From Symbiodinium natans (lineage: Eukaryota; Sar; Dinophyceae; Suessiales; Symbiodiniaceae): a stretch of DNA of 64,000 bases. The stretch spans positions 288,024 to 352,023 of the forward strand of contig CAJNDS010002492.1 in NCBI GenBank assembly GCA_905221605.1. The letters are read 5' to 3'. Both the position numbers and the translations under genes were made by a program. Positions 30,450 to 39,914 of this stretch are shown piece by piece (the first letter of the stretch is position 1; each line of letters opens with the position of its first letter). The notes below the pieces were generated by a model that saw only the letters and a list, made by a program, of their open reading frames with translations, did not search any database and was not told where the DNA came from.

Positions 30450-31070
30450 GCATGTTGGAAGGTCCCAGGAATGAAAGGATATTTGCTCGCAGTATTCTCG
30501 CGTCCTTGGAGAATACACTGTTTTGTCCACATCACCTTATGCACTTGAATACTTCCAAGGCGTCTGGTATCTTGCTTATCTTTCCCACAGACATCCCCTA
30601 CTCATCTGCACCTATCCAGGCCCATGCAAATCTTCAACTTCGCATCGCATCCGGACCCATGCAAATCTTCAACTTGATATAGCTAAATCACGAAAATACC
30701 TAGATCTTTGGGGGGGGGGTAGCATATATATATATCTATACATATTATATTATATATGTAAATGTATATATATATATATATATATGCTACCCCCCCCCCA
30801 AAGATCTAGGTATTTTCATGATTTGGCGATGTCAGGTTGAAGATTTGCGTGGGCCCGGAGGCAATGTGAAGTTGAAGATTTGCATGGGCCCGGATAGGTG
30901 CAGATGAGTATAGGACGTCGATTGGAAAGATAAGCAAGATACCATAAGCCCAGGAAGTATTCAAGTGCATAAGGTGATGTGGAGAAACACTGTATTCCTG
31001 AAGACGCGAGAATACTGTGAGCAAATCTCCTTTCACTATGTTACGGGTTCTGGACCTTCCAAAAGCCCGA
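30450..31070. repeat. Head-to-head inner transposon ends (inverted repeat, about 275-bp arms)
   Basis: Arms about 30450-30724 and 30785-31070 are inverted copies, roughly 85% alike by eye, separated by 60 bp of almost pure A/T. Each arm starts at the centre with TGCTACCCCC, CAAAGATCTAGGTATTTTC and then GTTGAAGATTTGC / GCATGGGCCCGGATAGGTGC. Confidence 0.9.
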
Positions 31071-32200
31071 CTTACTCTCAAGTATGTGGGTGTTCATCTC
31101 ATCATTCCCAAAGGACCCCCAAAAAGAGTTATCATTTCTCAAAGATAAGACTCATTTATACACTATCCTCACTTACAAGTAAACAGCTCAATAAACCCTA
31201 CTCGATTAAGGTTCAGATTAATTCGATCAAGAAGTAGGGTCAGACCCTATTCCAAGATTTATGTGTCTTAAAGGTTTAGGGTTTAAGGTTTATATAGGCA
31301 TTTAAACCTAAGCCGTCAATTCGACCGAAACATTTGAACTTTAAACCCTCTTGGGTGTAAGGTTGAAAGGCTTAGGGTTTAACATTTAGGCATCTAAACC
31401 TCAACCGCCATTTAAACCTGAACCCTTAACCGTAAAACCCTTTTGGGTTGAGGCTTAAAAGGTTTAGGCCTTAAGATTTAGGCATTTAAACCTAAGCCCA
31501 TCGAGTGTAAATCTTAACGGGCCTAAACACTTAACCTTTTTGCATGGGCCCGGATAGGTGCAGATGAGTATAGGACGTCGATTGGAAAGATAAGCAAGAT
31601 ACCATAAGCCCAGGAAGTATTCAAGTGCATAAGGTGATGTGGAGAAACACTGTATTCCTGAAGACGCGAGAATACTGTGAGCAAATCTCCTTTCACTATG
31701 TTACGGGTTCTGGACCTTCCAAAAGCCCGACTTACTCTCAAGTATGTGGGTGTTCATCTCATCATTCCCAAAGGACCCCCAAAAAGAGTTATCATTTCTC
31801 AAAGATAAGACTCATTTATACACTATCCTCACTTACAAGTAAACAGCTCAATAAACCCTACTCGATTAAGGTTCAGATTAATTGGATCAAGAAGTAGGGT
31901 CAGACCCTATTCCAAGATTTATGTGTCTTAAAGGTTTAGGGTTTAAGGTTTATATAGGCATTTAAACCTAAGCCGTCAATTCGACCGAAACATTTGAACT
32001 TTAAACCCTCTTGGGTGTAAGGTTGAAAGGCTTAGGGTTTAACATTTAGGCATCTAAACCTCAACCGCCATTTAAACCTGAACCCTTAACCGTAAAACCC
32101 TTTTGGGTTGAGGCTTAAAAGGTTTAGGCCTTAAGATTTAGGCATTTAAACCTAAGCCCATCGAGTGTAAATCTTAACGGGCCTAAACACTTAACCTTTA
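30881..32200. repeat. 660-bp direct tandem duplication
   Basis: 30881-31540 and 31541-32200 are almost identical; the only difference noticed is C versus G at 31228/31888 (AATTCGATC / AATTGGATC). The near-identity implies a recent duplication or an assembly artefact. It contains part of the R end and the degenerate heptamer region. Confidence 0.95.
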
Positions 32201-33030
32201 AGCCCTATAGGCTATAGGGTTAAGGTTTAAAGGATTAGGGTTTAAAAGTTCAATAGTAAGCCCATAGAGTTTAAGCCTTAAGGGGCCTAAACGCTTCACC
32301 TTTAAACCCTATAGGCTATAGGGTTAAGGTTTGAGGGTTTAGGTTTTAAAGGTAAGCCCATAGAGTTCAGACCCCAAGGGGCCTAAACGCTTAACCTTTA
32401 AACCCTATAGGCTATAGGGAAGGTTTAAAGCTTTCGGATTCAAGATTTAGGCATTTAAACCCAAGCCCACCTTAAGGGTTTAAGGTTTTAAACCCTCAAG
32501 GCTTAAGAAATAGCCTAAGCCTTTAGACCCTATAGGGCTGAAAGGTTAAAGAGAGCGTAATGTCTGGGCATTTATACTTTCAACGCCTATAGGGTTAAAC
32601 CCTTTTAACGTTTTAGAGCCCTACAGGGCTTCAGGGTTCTGACCCTAAAGGGCTTAGGGTTCTCGTTTACATGCTTAAACCTTAAACCCTTAAGGTTTAA
32701 GCTCTATGGGCTTGTGTTTTAATGCCAAATCTTAAACCCTAAGCCTTTCAACCTTAACCCTATGGCCTATAGGGTTTAAAGGTTGAGCGTTTAGGACCCT
32801 TAAGGTTTAAACTCTATGGGCTTACTGTTGAACTTTTCAACCCTAAACCTCTAAACCTTAACCGTGCCTAAACACTTAACCTGTAAGCCCTATATGCTAT
32901 AGGGTTAAGGTTCAAAGGTTAAGCGTTTAGGACCCTTAAGGTTTAAACTCTATGGGCTTACTGTTGAACATTTCAACCCTAAACCTTTAAACCTTAACCG
33001 TATAGCCTACAGGGCTTAAAGGTTTAGCCC
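31250..33030. repeat. Degenerate TTTAGGG/TTAAACC-like DNA inside the transposon
   Basis: Dense words such as TTTAAACCTAAGCC, AACCCTATAGGCTATAGGG and GGTTTAAACTCTATGGGC in both orientations, many of them local palindromes. Diverged from the sharp heptamer arrays outside the element. Noncoding. Confidence 0.8.
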
Positions 33031-33720
33031 ACGATCCCGAAATCTATGGGCTTGTGACACATGACCTTGAGCGACGTCACGAAATTTACTTCTGAGACTT
33101 TATAGCGACGTCACGAAAGCTAAAACTGAGACTTTACAAGACGTGAACCCGATTGAAAAACGATTGAAACGATTGAAATTCAATCGGGGGCCCGATTGAA
33201 AAACGATTGAAACGATTGAAGTTCAATCGGGGGCCGGATTGAAGATTGAAGATTGAAGATTGAAGATTCCCAGAAAAAAGCTTTCCGGAAATCTTCAATC
33301 TTCAATCTTCAATCCGGTCTCCGATTGAATTTCAATCGTTTCAATCGTTTTTCAATCGGGCCCCCGATTGAATCTTAAAGGTTTAGCCCACGATCCCGAA
33401 ATCTATGGGCTTGTGACACATGACCTTGAGCGACGTCACGCAATTTTCTTCTGGGACTTTATAGCGACGTCACGAAAGCTAAAACTGAGACTTTACAAGA
33501 CGTGAACCCGATTGAAAAACGATTGAAACGATTGAAATTCAATCGGGGCCCGATTGAAAAACGATTGAAACGATTGAAATTCAATCGGGGGCCGGATTGA
33601 AGATTGAAGATTGAAGATTCCCCAAAAAAAGCTTTCCGGGAATCTTCAATCTTCAATCTTCAATCCGGTCTCCGATTGAATTTCAATCGTTTCAATCGTT
33701 TTTCAATCGGGCCCCCGATT
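33017..33720. repeat. Right-end hairpin blocks in direct duplicate, about 358-bp period
   Basis: Two copies (from 33017 and 33376) of: TTTAGCCCACGATCCCGAAA, GCGACGTCACGAAAGC, AGACTTTACAAGACGTGAAC, then the CGATTGAAAAACG palindrome and GATTGAAGATT stem. Inverted relative to 24485-25115. Confidence 0.92.
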
Positions 33721-34200
33721 TTTTCAATCGAGCTCACAATTTGAAAATACGACCACGCACATATGAAGACTCGCACATATCAAGATTTACATGTCCATAT
33801 TGAGATTTACATGTTTAGCTAGCCCCCCACCCCCAACCCTAAAACCCTAAAACAGATCCCAAAACCACGAAAATACCTAGATCTTTGGGGGGGGGGGGGG
33901 GTACCATATATATATATATATGCATTGCATCCTATGTAGCGCCAAAACCCTGTCCCCTTGAGCTTTACAGCTCGCTGCTCAACCAGCCCCGAAGATGCGC
34001 AGTCTCGTCGAACCCGGCCTGATCCTGCTTGGCACTTCCACATTGGCTTTTCCTGCCATGCGCGAGGGAGGGGGGGGGGGTTGAGATAGAATGCGCGCCT
34101 GCACCAGGCTTGAAGACGTACGGCGGCTTGCCCTATTGGGTACACTCATCTATGCGGACTTCATTTCTTCTAATCCCTATACAATGAATTGAAGAATCCC

Positions 34201-34272
34201 AGAGCCTGCGCAGGGCCACCCCACCGCCGAGGAGGAGCTGCACGTCATCCAGGCCTGCGCAGGCCGCGGGGC
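34201..34272 (+). CDS. Candidate exon, product unknown
   Basis: Open block EPAQGHPTAEEELHVIQACA then GRG just before a TTAGGGCTC tandem (34272-34330). A further plus-strand block at 34428-34482 (SYCNSEDRELDLCPPEF) follows TTGCCCCAG. Products unknown. Confidence 0.3.
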
Positions 34273-34734
34273 TTAGGGCTCAGGGAAGTTGGGGCTTCGG
34301 ATTAGGGCTCAGGGAAGTTGGGGCTTCGGATGTAGGGTAGGGGGGCTGGGAATTTAACAGAAAGCTTCAATCCCGCGACGTTTAGGCCTAGGGCTTTTGG
34401 GCTTGGTGTGGTGGTTCCTTGCCCCAGAGCTACTGCAACTCTGAAGACCGCGAATTGGACCTGTGTCCGCCGGAGTTTTGTTTTTTTTGGGGTTCATAGG
34501 ATCGCTACGAGGACAGCCGCCCAGACACCCTCCTCCTAGTTTTACGCATCGGTGTCCTCTTGACTACTGGAAACGTTGCCCCTCTACGCTAAATTAACCC
34601 TCAACTTTCTCAACCTCACCGCGGTCGCTGCCCTAAACCTGTACATGAGCTGTCTCTCTCTCTCTCTCTCTATATGAAGAACAATGAGGGAGTTCAGGGC
34701 TCACAGGGTCAGGGCCATGCCCCCTGGCCTGTAC

Positions 34735-34828
34735 AGCCCTTGGCCTCCATCCACTGGTAGAGCTCCTTGGCGCCTTCGGGCTCCGGAGCATCCTCGGCAG
34801 AGCTTTTCAAGGCAGACTTCTGGCTTAG
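34735..34828 (-). CDS. Candidate exon, product unknown
   Basis: Minus-strand block SALKSSAEDAPEPEGAKELY, then QWMEAKGCTG. It lies downstream of ECH1 on the same strand. A second minus-strand frame (KVQHRPKEEPCEGEPSKRR...) lies at 34900-35055. Probably a separate gene. Confidence 0.3.
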
Positions 34829-35161
34829 GGAAGCAAACTATCCGATTAGGAAGAATGCAGAAACATTGAAGAACAGTCATCACATCTGAAAACAAAGAAG
34901 GCTCCTGTTCTCCGTTTGGAAGGTTCTCCTTCGCAGGGCTCTTCTTTGGGTCTGTGTTGTACTTTGTTTAGCTGAGGGGGGAGGCTTCTCACCCGGGGCT
35001 TTCGCCTTTCGGTTGCGCAAGCTTTTTCTGTGAGCAGCGCGGTCCCAGCAAGCACTCCAAAGGGGCTTGCTTCCTTGAAACGCTCTCGAGATCCGCCACT
35101 CTAAGCCCTAAGCCCTTAGCCCTAAACCCTAAACCCTAAACCCAAAACTAAGTTACCTCAG

Positions 35162-38100
35162 CTACAGCTTGGAGAACTCGGCCTTGGTCTTCATCAGCGA
35201 GGCTTGGGCAGCCTTCATGAGGTCTTCGGACATGAGATGGATGGAGTTCCACTGCAGGATCTGGTCCAAGCCTTCTTGGACCGAGTGGTCCCTGCTGTAG
35301 TTCAAGCTCCTTAAGCTGTTTGATTCGGGTTTAGGGTTTAGGGTTAGGGCTTAGGGGTTAGGGTTTGGGGTTTGGGGTTTGGGGTTTGGGGTTTAGGGTT
35401 TGGGGTTTAGGGGTAGGTTTCGGGCTTCGACTCGCGCACGGCTGGTGAGGCTTCTAGGGCTTTCAGGCTTTGGATGTGGGTTCTTCCGCTGAAGCAGATT
35501 CACTGGACTTCTGGACTAGCCAGCAGGTGGCTGAGCTACTCGCGGGGCATGTCAACCCTACGCCCTAGAAACACTATGAGCCCTATGAAGCCTATGAACC
35601 CTACAAACCCTATAAACCCTATAAACCCTATAAACCCTATAAACCCTTTAAACTCTACAGACCCTATAAAGCCTGTGAACCCTGTAAGCCTTACAAACCC
35701 TATAAACCCTGCAAACTCTTAAACACTGAACCCAAGAATTCGCTTCAAAACTTCCAAAACGATCCAAGCATCACCTTTGTGCCCACCACGGCCACCGGGG
35801 ACTTTGAGGCAATCTCCTGCGCAATCTTCCGGGCTTCGGCCAGGCACACCTGTTAGGGTTTAGGGTTTGGGGTGGGCTGTCTCATAACGGCACCATTGAA
35901 GAATCAAGCCCTTTTCCCTCGTCTTACCACACATTCCGACCGCTGCACTCAAAATGGGCTCACACGCCTTTGCATAGGGGTTTAGGGTGTGCAAACTCCT
36001 ACCCTAAACCCTAAACCCTAAACCCCGAACCCCTAAACCCTAAAGTTCCAACAGCCCTGCAGAAAGCCCCTCGCACGCCTCGCGTGAGGGCAGAACCTTG
36101 CCGACAAGGCCCAACTCTTTTGCCTCCTTGGCCCCAAGGGAGTCTCTAAGCGTAGGGTTTAGGGTTTAGGGTTCAGGGTTTGCGGTTTGGGGTTTAGGGT
36201 TTAGGGTTTCGGAGGATAGAACGCCCGTACTCCCACAGGAGGCGGGGTTGCGAGGTGCAGATGCCTCACGACCCCATCCCTGCCAGCGAAGTATCTAAAA
36301 CAAGCGTGGGCATGCTAACCCTAAACCCTTTTGACCCCGCGAGCTCTGCCGGGTTTCCAACGTCCCTAAACCCTAAACCCTAAACCGTAAACCCCAAACC
36401 CTAAACCCTAAACTCTAGCCGATGCAATGAACTCAGACGCCCCCTCAGATGAGGAAACCCTGAAGACTACGCCCATCCGCTTAATAGGTATGACCCAGAA
36501 AACTGTAGCCCTAAACCCTACAGAAAGGCACGCTGCGGGGCCCCACTTTTCCACAAACTGGATTTTGAAACCTTCAACCCTAAACCCTAAACCCTAAACC
36601 CAAAACCCTAAACCCTATGAAAGGTCCGAGCAGGTTCGAGCAGGTCCGAGCATCCGCTGCGGCCAAACGCCGCCCCGTGAATGCAAGCTCTCGAACCACG
36701 GAGTCATTGCCGACGATCTTGGGCCTCAAACGGGTTTAGGGTTTAGGGTTTGGGGTTTGGGGTTTGGGGTTTGGGGTTTAGGGTTTAGGGTTTGGGTTTG
36801 GGGTTTGGGGTTTGGGGTTTGGGGGTTTAGAGTTGAGGGTTTGGGGTTTAACATTCCGGTGAAGATGCCCTTAAGCTCATACTCGAAGTGCACAACGGTA
36901 TTCAAGTTCACAGGGTTGCGAACCTACAGGGGTTTGGGGTTGAGGCCTTTCGGATTTAGGGCGACGGTTTTAGGATTCGGGACCTGTGCGGTGCACAGAA
37001 AATGTTTCCAAACACCGCTTGTGGGGGCAATCGCTGAAGGGTGCCCACATCAGCTGCCAAGCCAACATTGACCTGGCGCCGTTTGGGGGAACTGGGCGCT
37101 CACTTGATGCTTTAGGGTATAGGGTTTAGGGCTGGTTCATCAATTCTAGGTTCTAAGCTGGATGTCTTCTGGAAGCAAGCATCCTCGACTCGGGGGGCTG
37201 GGGATCTTCGGTAGGGAAAACTTCCGCACTATTTGGGATGCCCCGACCTCTGCGATAGAGAACCAAGCGTCCTCAGTGCAGTAGCGGATGTCGCAGGCGC
37301 TGGCCAAGTCCTTGGGGACCAAATGAACCCGAAAAGGGTTTATGGCTCATATACCTTCATAGGAAGTATAGTAGAATAGAACCTAAACCCTAAACCCTAA
37401 ACTGCCCTAAACCCTAAACCCTAATTAAATCCCAAACCCTAAACCCTAAACCCTAAACCCTTTGACCCCCCAATCTCAGGGTTCATGTCGTCCCCAAGGA
37501 TCTACCCCGGCTCCCACGATGCCGTTGTGAAGCGCCACGACCACGGGCTTCCGACAGCGCTCGATGCTGGAGATGCCCTCCTTGTAGGCATCATGCACGT
37601 TATGTGTGTACATACATGTGTACATAGGGTTTAGGGTTTAGGGTTTAGGGTTTAGGGGTATGTAGATGCTGTTTCCAGTACGAGTACAGCTTGCGGCGTC
37701 TTGTGCGGTGCGGATTTGGAAGTCTTGCAATGATCCGGCGAATGTCCATACCCGCTTTACTTTCCGAAAGTGCCCCTACTAAGCCCTACTAAGCACAAAC
37801 ATTCTGCATCCGGGCATTGAACGTGCCTTTTCCTTAAAACCGCAAAACAAGAGATCCAAGCTTCTTGGCATCGCTTGATGATGGGCTCCATTCGGAAGGC
37901 CTTGCGGCTCACGTCGAGCTTGGCGTCACCAGTCGGGAAGCCACCAATCCTTGGGATTCCGCTCTTCAGCTATGTGGTGTACAGTGTAGAGTTTAGGGTT
38001 AGGGCTGCTGTTTGGCTATCTTCTAGGCTGTGGGACCTTAGCCAGTAGGAGCTACAGATGAGATGCAAGGGTTCCAAGCTCTGAGAACTCTTCCGCCTCC

Positions 38101-39015
38101 CCTGCCACTCCCTCCACTGGCTAGACCAAACTTCCCAGGTTATTCTACCCTAGAACCCCTAAACCCTAAACCCTAAACCCTAAACTAAACCCTAAACCCT
38201 TCAAAAAGGCCCTCTATAGGGTTGACTATGAGGATTCGCAGGCCGAATACGGGGAAGAATCTCGCTCTTCAGGTCGAGCCCGGCGGTGAAGAGGCGCGAC
38301 TCACCACCGTGGAGCAGTACGCAACGCGTCTCCGGATCTTCGGATGCCATCTCAAAACCTCAGTGCGTCTAAGCCTTGTAAATGGGTATAGGGTTTAGGG
38401 TTTAAGGTTTAGGGTTTAGGGTTTAGGGTTTGGGGTTTGGGTTTAGGGTTGGGTAGTTCAATAGTTCAATAGTTCCCTAAGTTCGGGTCCCTTTTTGGGG
38501 ATCTGCTTTTTGAAGGGTGCCGGCTACCCAAAAAGGGACCCTAAGTTTAGGAAACTACCCAAGTACTACAAAGGTTCAACTCGGAGTCTATGGGCAAAAG
38601 GGAGCCTGTCACTTGAGTCGCTGGACCATGAACCGTGTCCGAGATTATCGCCCGCCCCCATCTGTTACTGGTTCTAGTACGGTGGAAGTAGGGGGTCAGA
38701 CAAGAAGACACCTTGATTTAGAGGGTCTGGTAGGGCTGACGCAGTTAGTCACCTGCACAGCGGTCCAAGAAACATCGTCGCAGGTCCAGCCACATAGCCT
38801 AGGTTTGTTCCCTGAACCCTCTGAAACATATTCCTTTCAATCTGATCCTCATAAGCCCACTATAAGGGGAAATACAAAGATATCCCATGAACCGACCTAG
38901 TTGCCCGATTGAAGGCATTGAGCGCTTTGGGTCGGTTGAGTGCGACCTCCAGGATGCCAGATGCGGGATCGCGCACCACTGCCAGGGCTTCAAACTCCCA
39001 GGACATGTCGGCCAT
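35162..39015 (-). CDS. ECH1: Delta(3,5)-delta(2,4)-dienoyl-CoA isomerase, peroxisomal, 11 exons
   Basis: Exons (minus strand): 39015-38905, 38798-38774, 38358-38240, 37969-37862, 37580-37503, 37310-37248, 37072-37029, 36724-36652, 36126-36079, 35849-35770, 35306-35162. Phases agree throughout and give 297 aa. The enzyme isomerises 3,5-dienoyl-CoA to 2,4-dienoyl-CoA in beta-oxidation of unsaturated fatty acids. Crotonase-fold landmarks: LNRPKALNAFNR near the N-terminus, LFTAGLDL, IERCRKPVVVALHNGIVGAG, VDLASACDIRYCTEDAWF, VNVGLAADVGTLQRLPKIVG, SRDHSV. The three catalytic acids of rat ECH1 (Asp176, Glu196, Asp204) match Asp148, Glu168 and Asp176 with identical spacing. The C-terminal SKL is a type 1 peroxisomal signal. 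Donors: seven GC, two GT, one GA; all acceptors AG. Exon 2 is only 25 nt. The exon 3/4 boundary is the least certain. Nine of ten introns carry heptamer arrays. Divergent from the gene at 39.9-42.4 kb. Confidence 0.93.
35575..35725. repeat. 9-bp variant array (CCCTATAAA) in ECH1 intron 10
   Basis: CCCTATAAA repeated several times in tandem with decayed neighbours. It differs from the 7-bp unit by an inserted TA. Similar stretches occur at 12296-12330 and (8-bp CCCTATAA) 55000-55025. Confidence 0.9.
36733..36850. repeat. TTTAGGG/TTTGGGG array in ECH1 intron 7
   Basis: About 118 bp of mixed TTTAGGG and TTTGGGG. On the ECH1 sense strand it reads CCCTAAA and ends 8 bases before exon 8. Confidence 0.9.
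38470..38556. mobile_element. Short inverted-repeat element inside ECH1 intron 2
   Basis: Arms of about 29 bp, AGTTCCCTAAGTTCGGGTCC with CTTTTTGGG and the complement CCCAAAAAGGGACCCTAAG, around a 28-bp loop. It occupies part of the 415-nt intron 38359-38773. Confidence 0.7.
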
Positions 39016-39756
39016 CTCTCGCGGGTTCTGGAGTCCAAAAACCCCTGGAAGTACCTAGAACTGCTCACCAGAGGGAAGGTCAGGCAAGATAAGGGCCAAC
39101 AGCTGCGGCTGCAAGAACTTCAGGCCTTGCCCCCACCCCTCAGGGATGGGCCCCCCCCACCGGGTGGGTCTCATGCAGCCTTCTCCCGACAGCCACCAAA
39201 AACCCTAAACCCTAAACCCTAAAACATCATCCCAATTCCTATGCCCGAACTTTAAAAGTCTTCTCTGCTCACAGACCATGCTTAAGAGAAGCATTCTGTA
39301 GCCCGGCAGCCTCCTTTCTGGGGCTGGCTACTATACCCCGGCCCTTTTTAACCCCGTCTATGACTGTGACATGAGCCCCAAAGCATCCAAGAGCGCTACC
39401 AGACAGTACTACCGAGAACTAACAACTCTTGCAGACTTCAGAGCCTATGCACGTCAGCGCAGTGCAGCCAGGCTTCGCCACCTCCTATCACCTCCCCTTT
39501 CGCGTCGCGCAGGACGCCAGGGTCGAATCTGCGCCTCCTATGGGCACGGGGGCTTTTCTGGAGGGCTTCTGGGGGGCTTTTGGGGCTTCAGAGGGGGCCT
39601 AAACCCTAAACCCTATTTTGGGGGTTTAGGGGTGTATAGGGGGTGTCGGTGGCAGCCGTGGTGCTAGATGAGGCTTCTCAAACTCCAAACACGACACATC
39701 CTCTTTCGAGGAGCCCCGCTTGAAACTGGCACCCCCTTTTGTGAGCCACAATCAAT

Positions 39757-39840
39757 CTAAACCCTAAACCCTAAACCCTAAACCCTAAACCCTAAACCCT
39801 AAACCCTAAACCCTAAACCCTAAACCCTAAACCCTAAACT
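39757..39840. repeat. CCCTAAA array, 12 units
   Basis: Perfect units. The following 130 bp are open on the plus strand near 39915-39950 (RAESLRSMHKK before GTGATT). Confidence 0.95.
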
Positions 39841-39914
39841 CCTACGAAAGCACAGAAAGGCTTTTGGGGGGTTCCGAAAGGCGCACATCTGAGAGCTTCA
39901 AGACTCTAGCGTGC

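Larger units (their letters stand above)
24314..30724 (+). mobile_element. Gene-bearing unit of the transposon (6.4 kb)
   Basis: Its two ends share about 35 bp (TGGTACC/TGCTACC, C tract, CAAAGATCTAGGTATTTTC) and then differ. The left end carries the hairpin blocks, and the right end carries repeats of GCATGGGCCCGG and GTTGAAGATTTGC. All three genes read left to right between them. This asymmetric L-genes-R layout is what an autonomous element would look like. Confidence 0.7.
24314..33906. mobile_element. Composite DNA transposon complex with long inverted ends
   Basis: Both outer ends begin TGGTACCCCCCCCC next to (TA)n and continue CAAAGATCTAGGTATTTTC. The inverted similarity extends about 170 bp almost unbroken, then through palindromic blocks and the motif CACGTCTTGTAAAGTCTCAG to about 25110 on the left and 33040 on the right. 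Inside, a second pair of the same ends (TGCTACCCCC...) meets head to head at 30724 and 30785. The complex is therefore either one 9.6-kb element or two elements, 24314-30724 (with genes) and 30785-33906 (without), in opposite orientation. The (TA)n flanks hide any target duplication. Confidence 0.88.
30785..33906 (-). mobile_element. Gene-less partner unit of the transposon (3.1 kb)
   Basis: Bounded by an R-type end at 30785 and an L-type end at 33906, so it lies in reverse orientation to the gene-bearing unit. It holds no open frame of note; the interior is a 660-bp duplication and degenerate heptamer-like DNA. It looks like a non-autonomous derivative. Confidence 0.7.

Noticed and set aside
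30965-31237. 90-codon frame, repeated at 31625-31897
   Set aside because: Two copies come from the 660-bp duplication in the transposon's gene-less unit; low-complexity Ser/Lys tail, no ATG context or domain.
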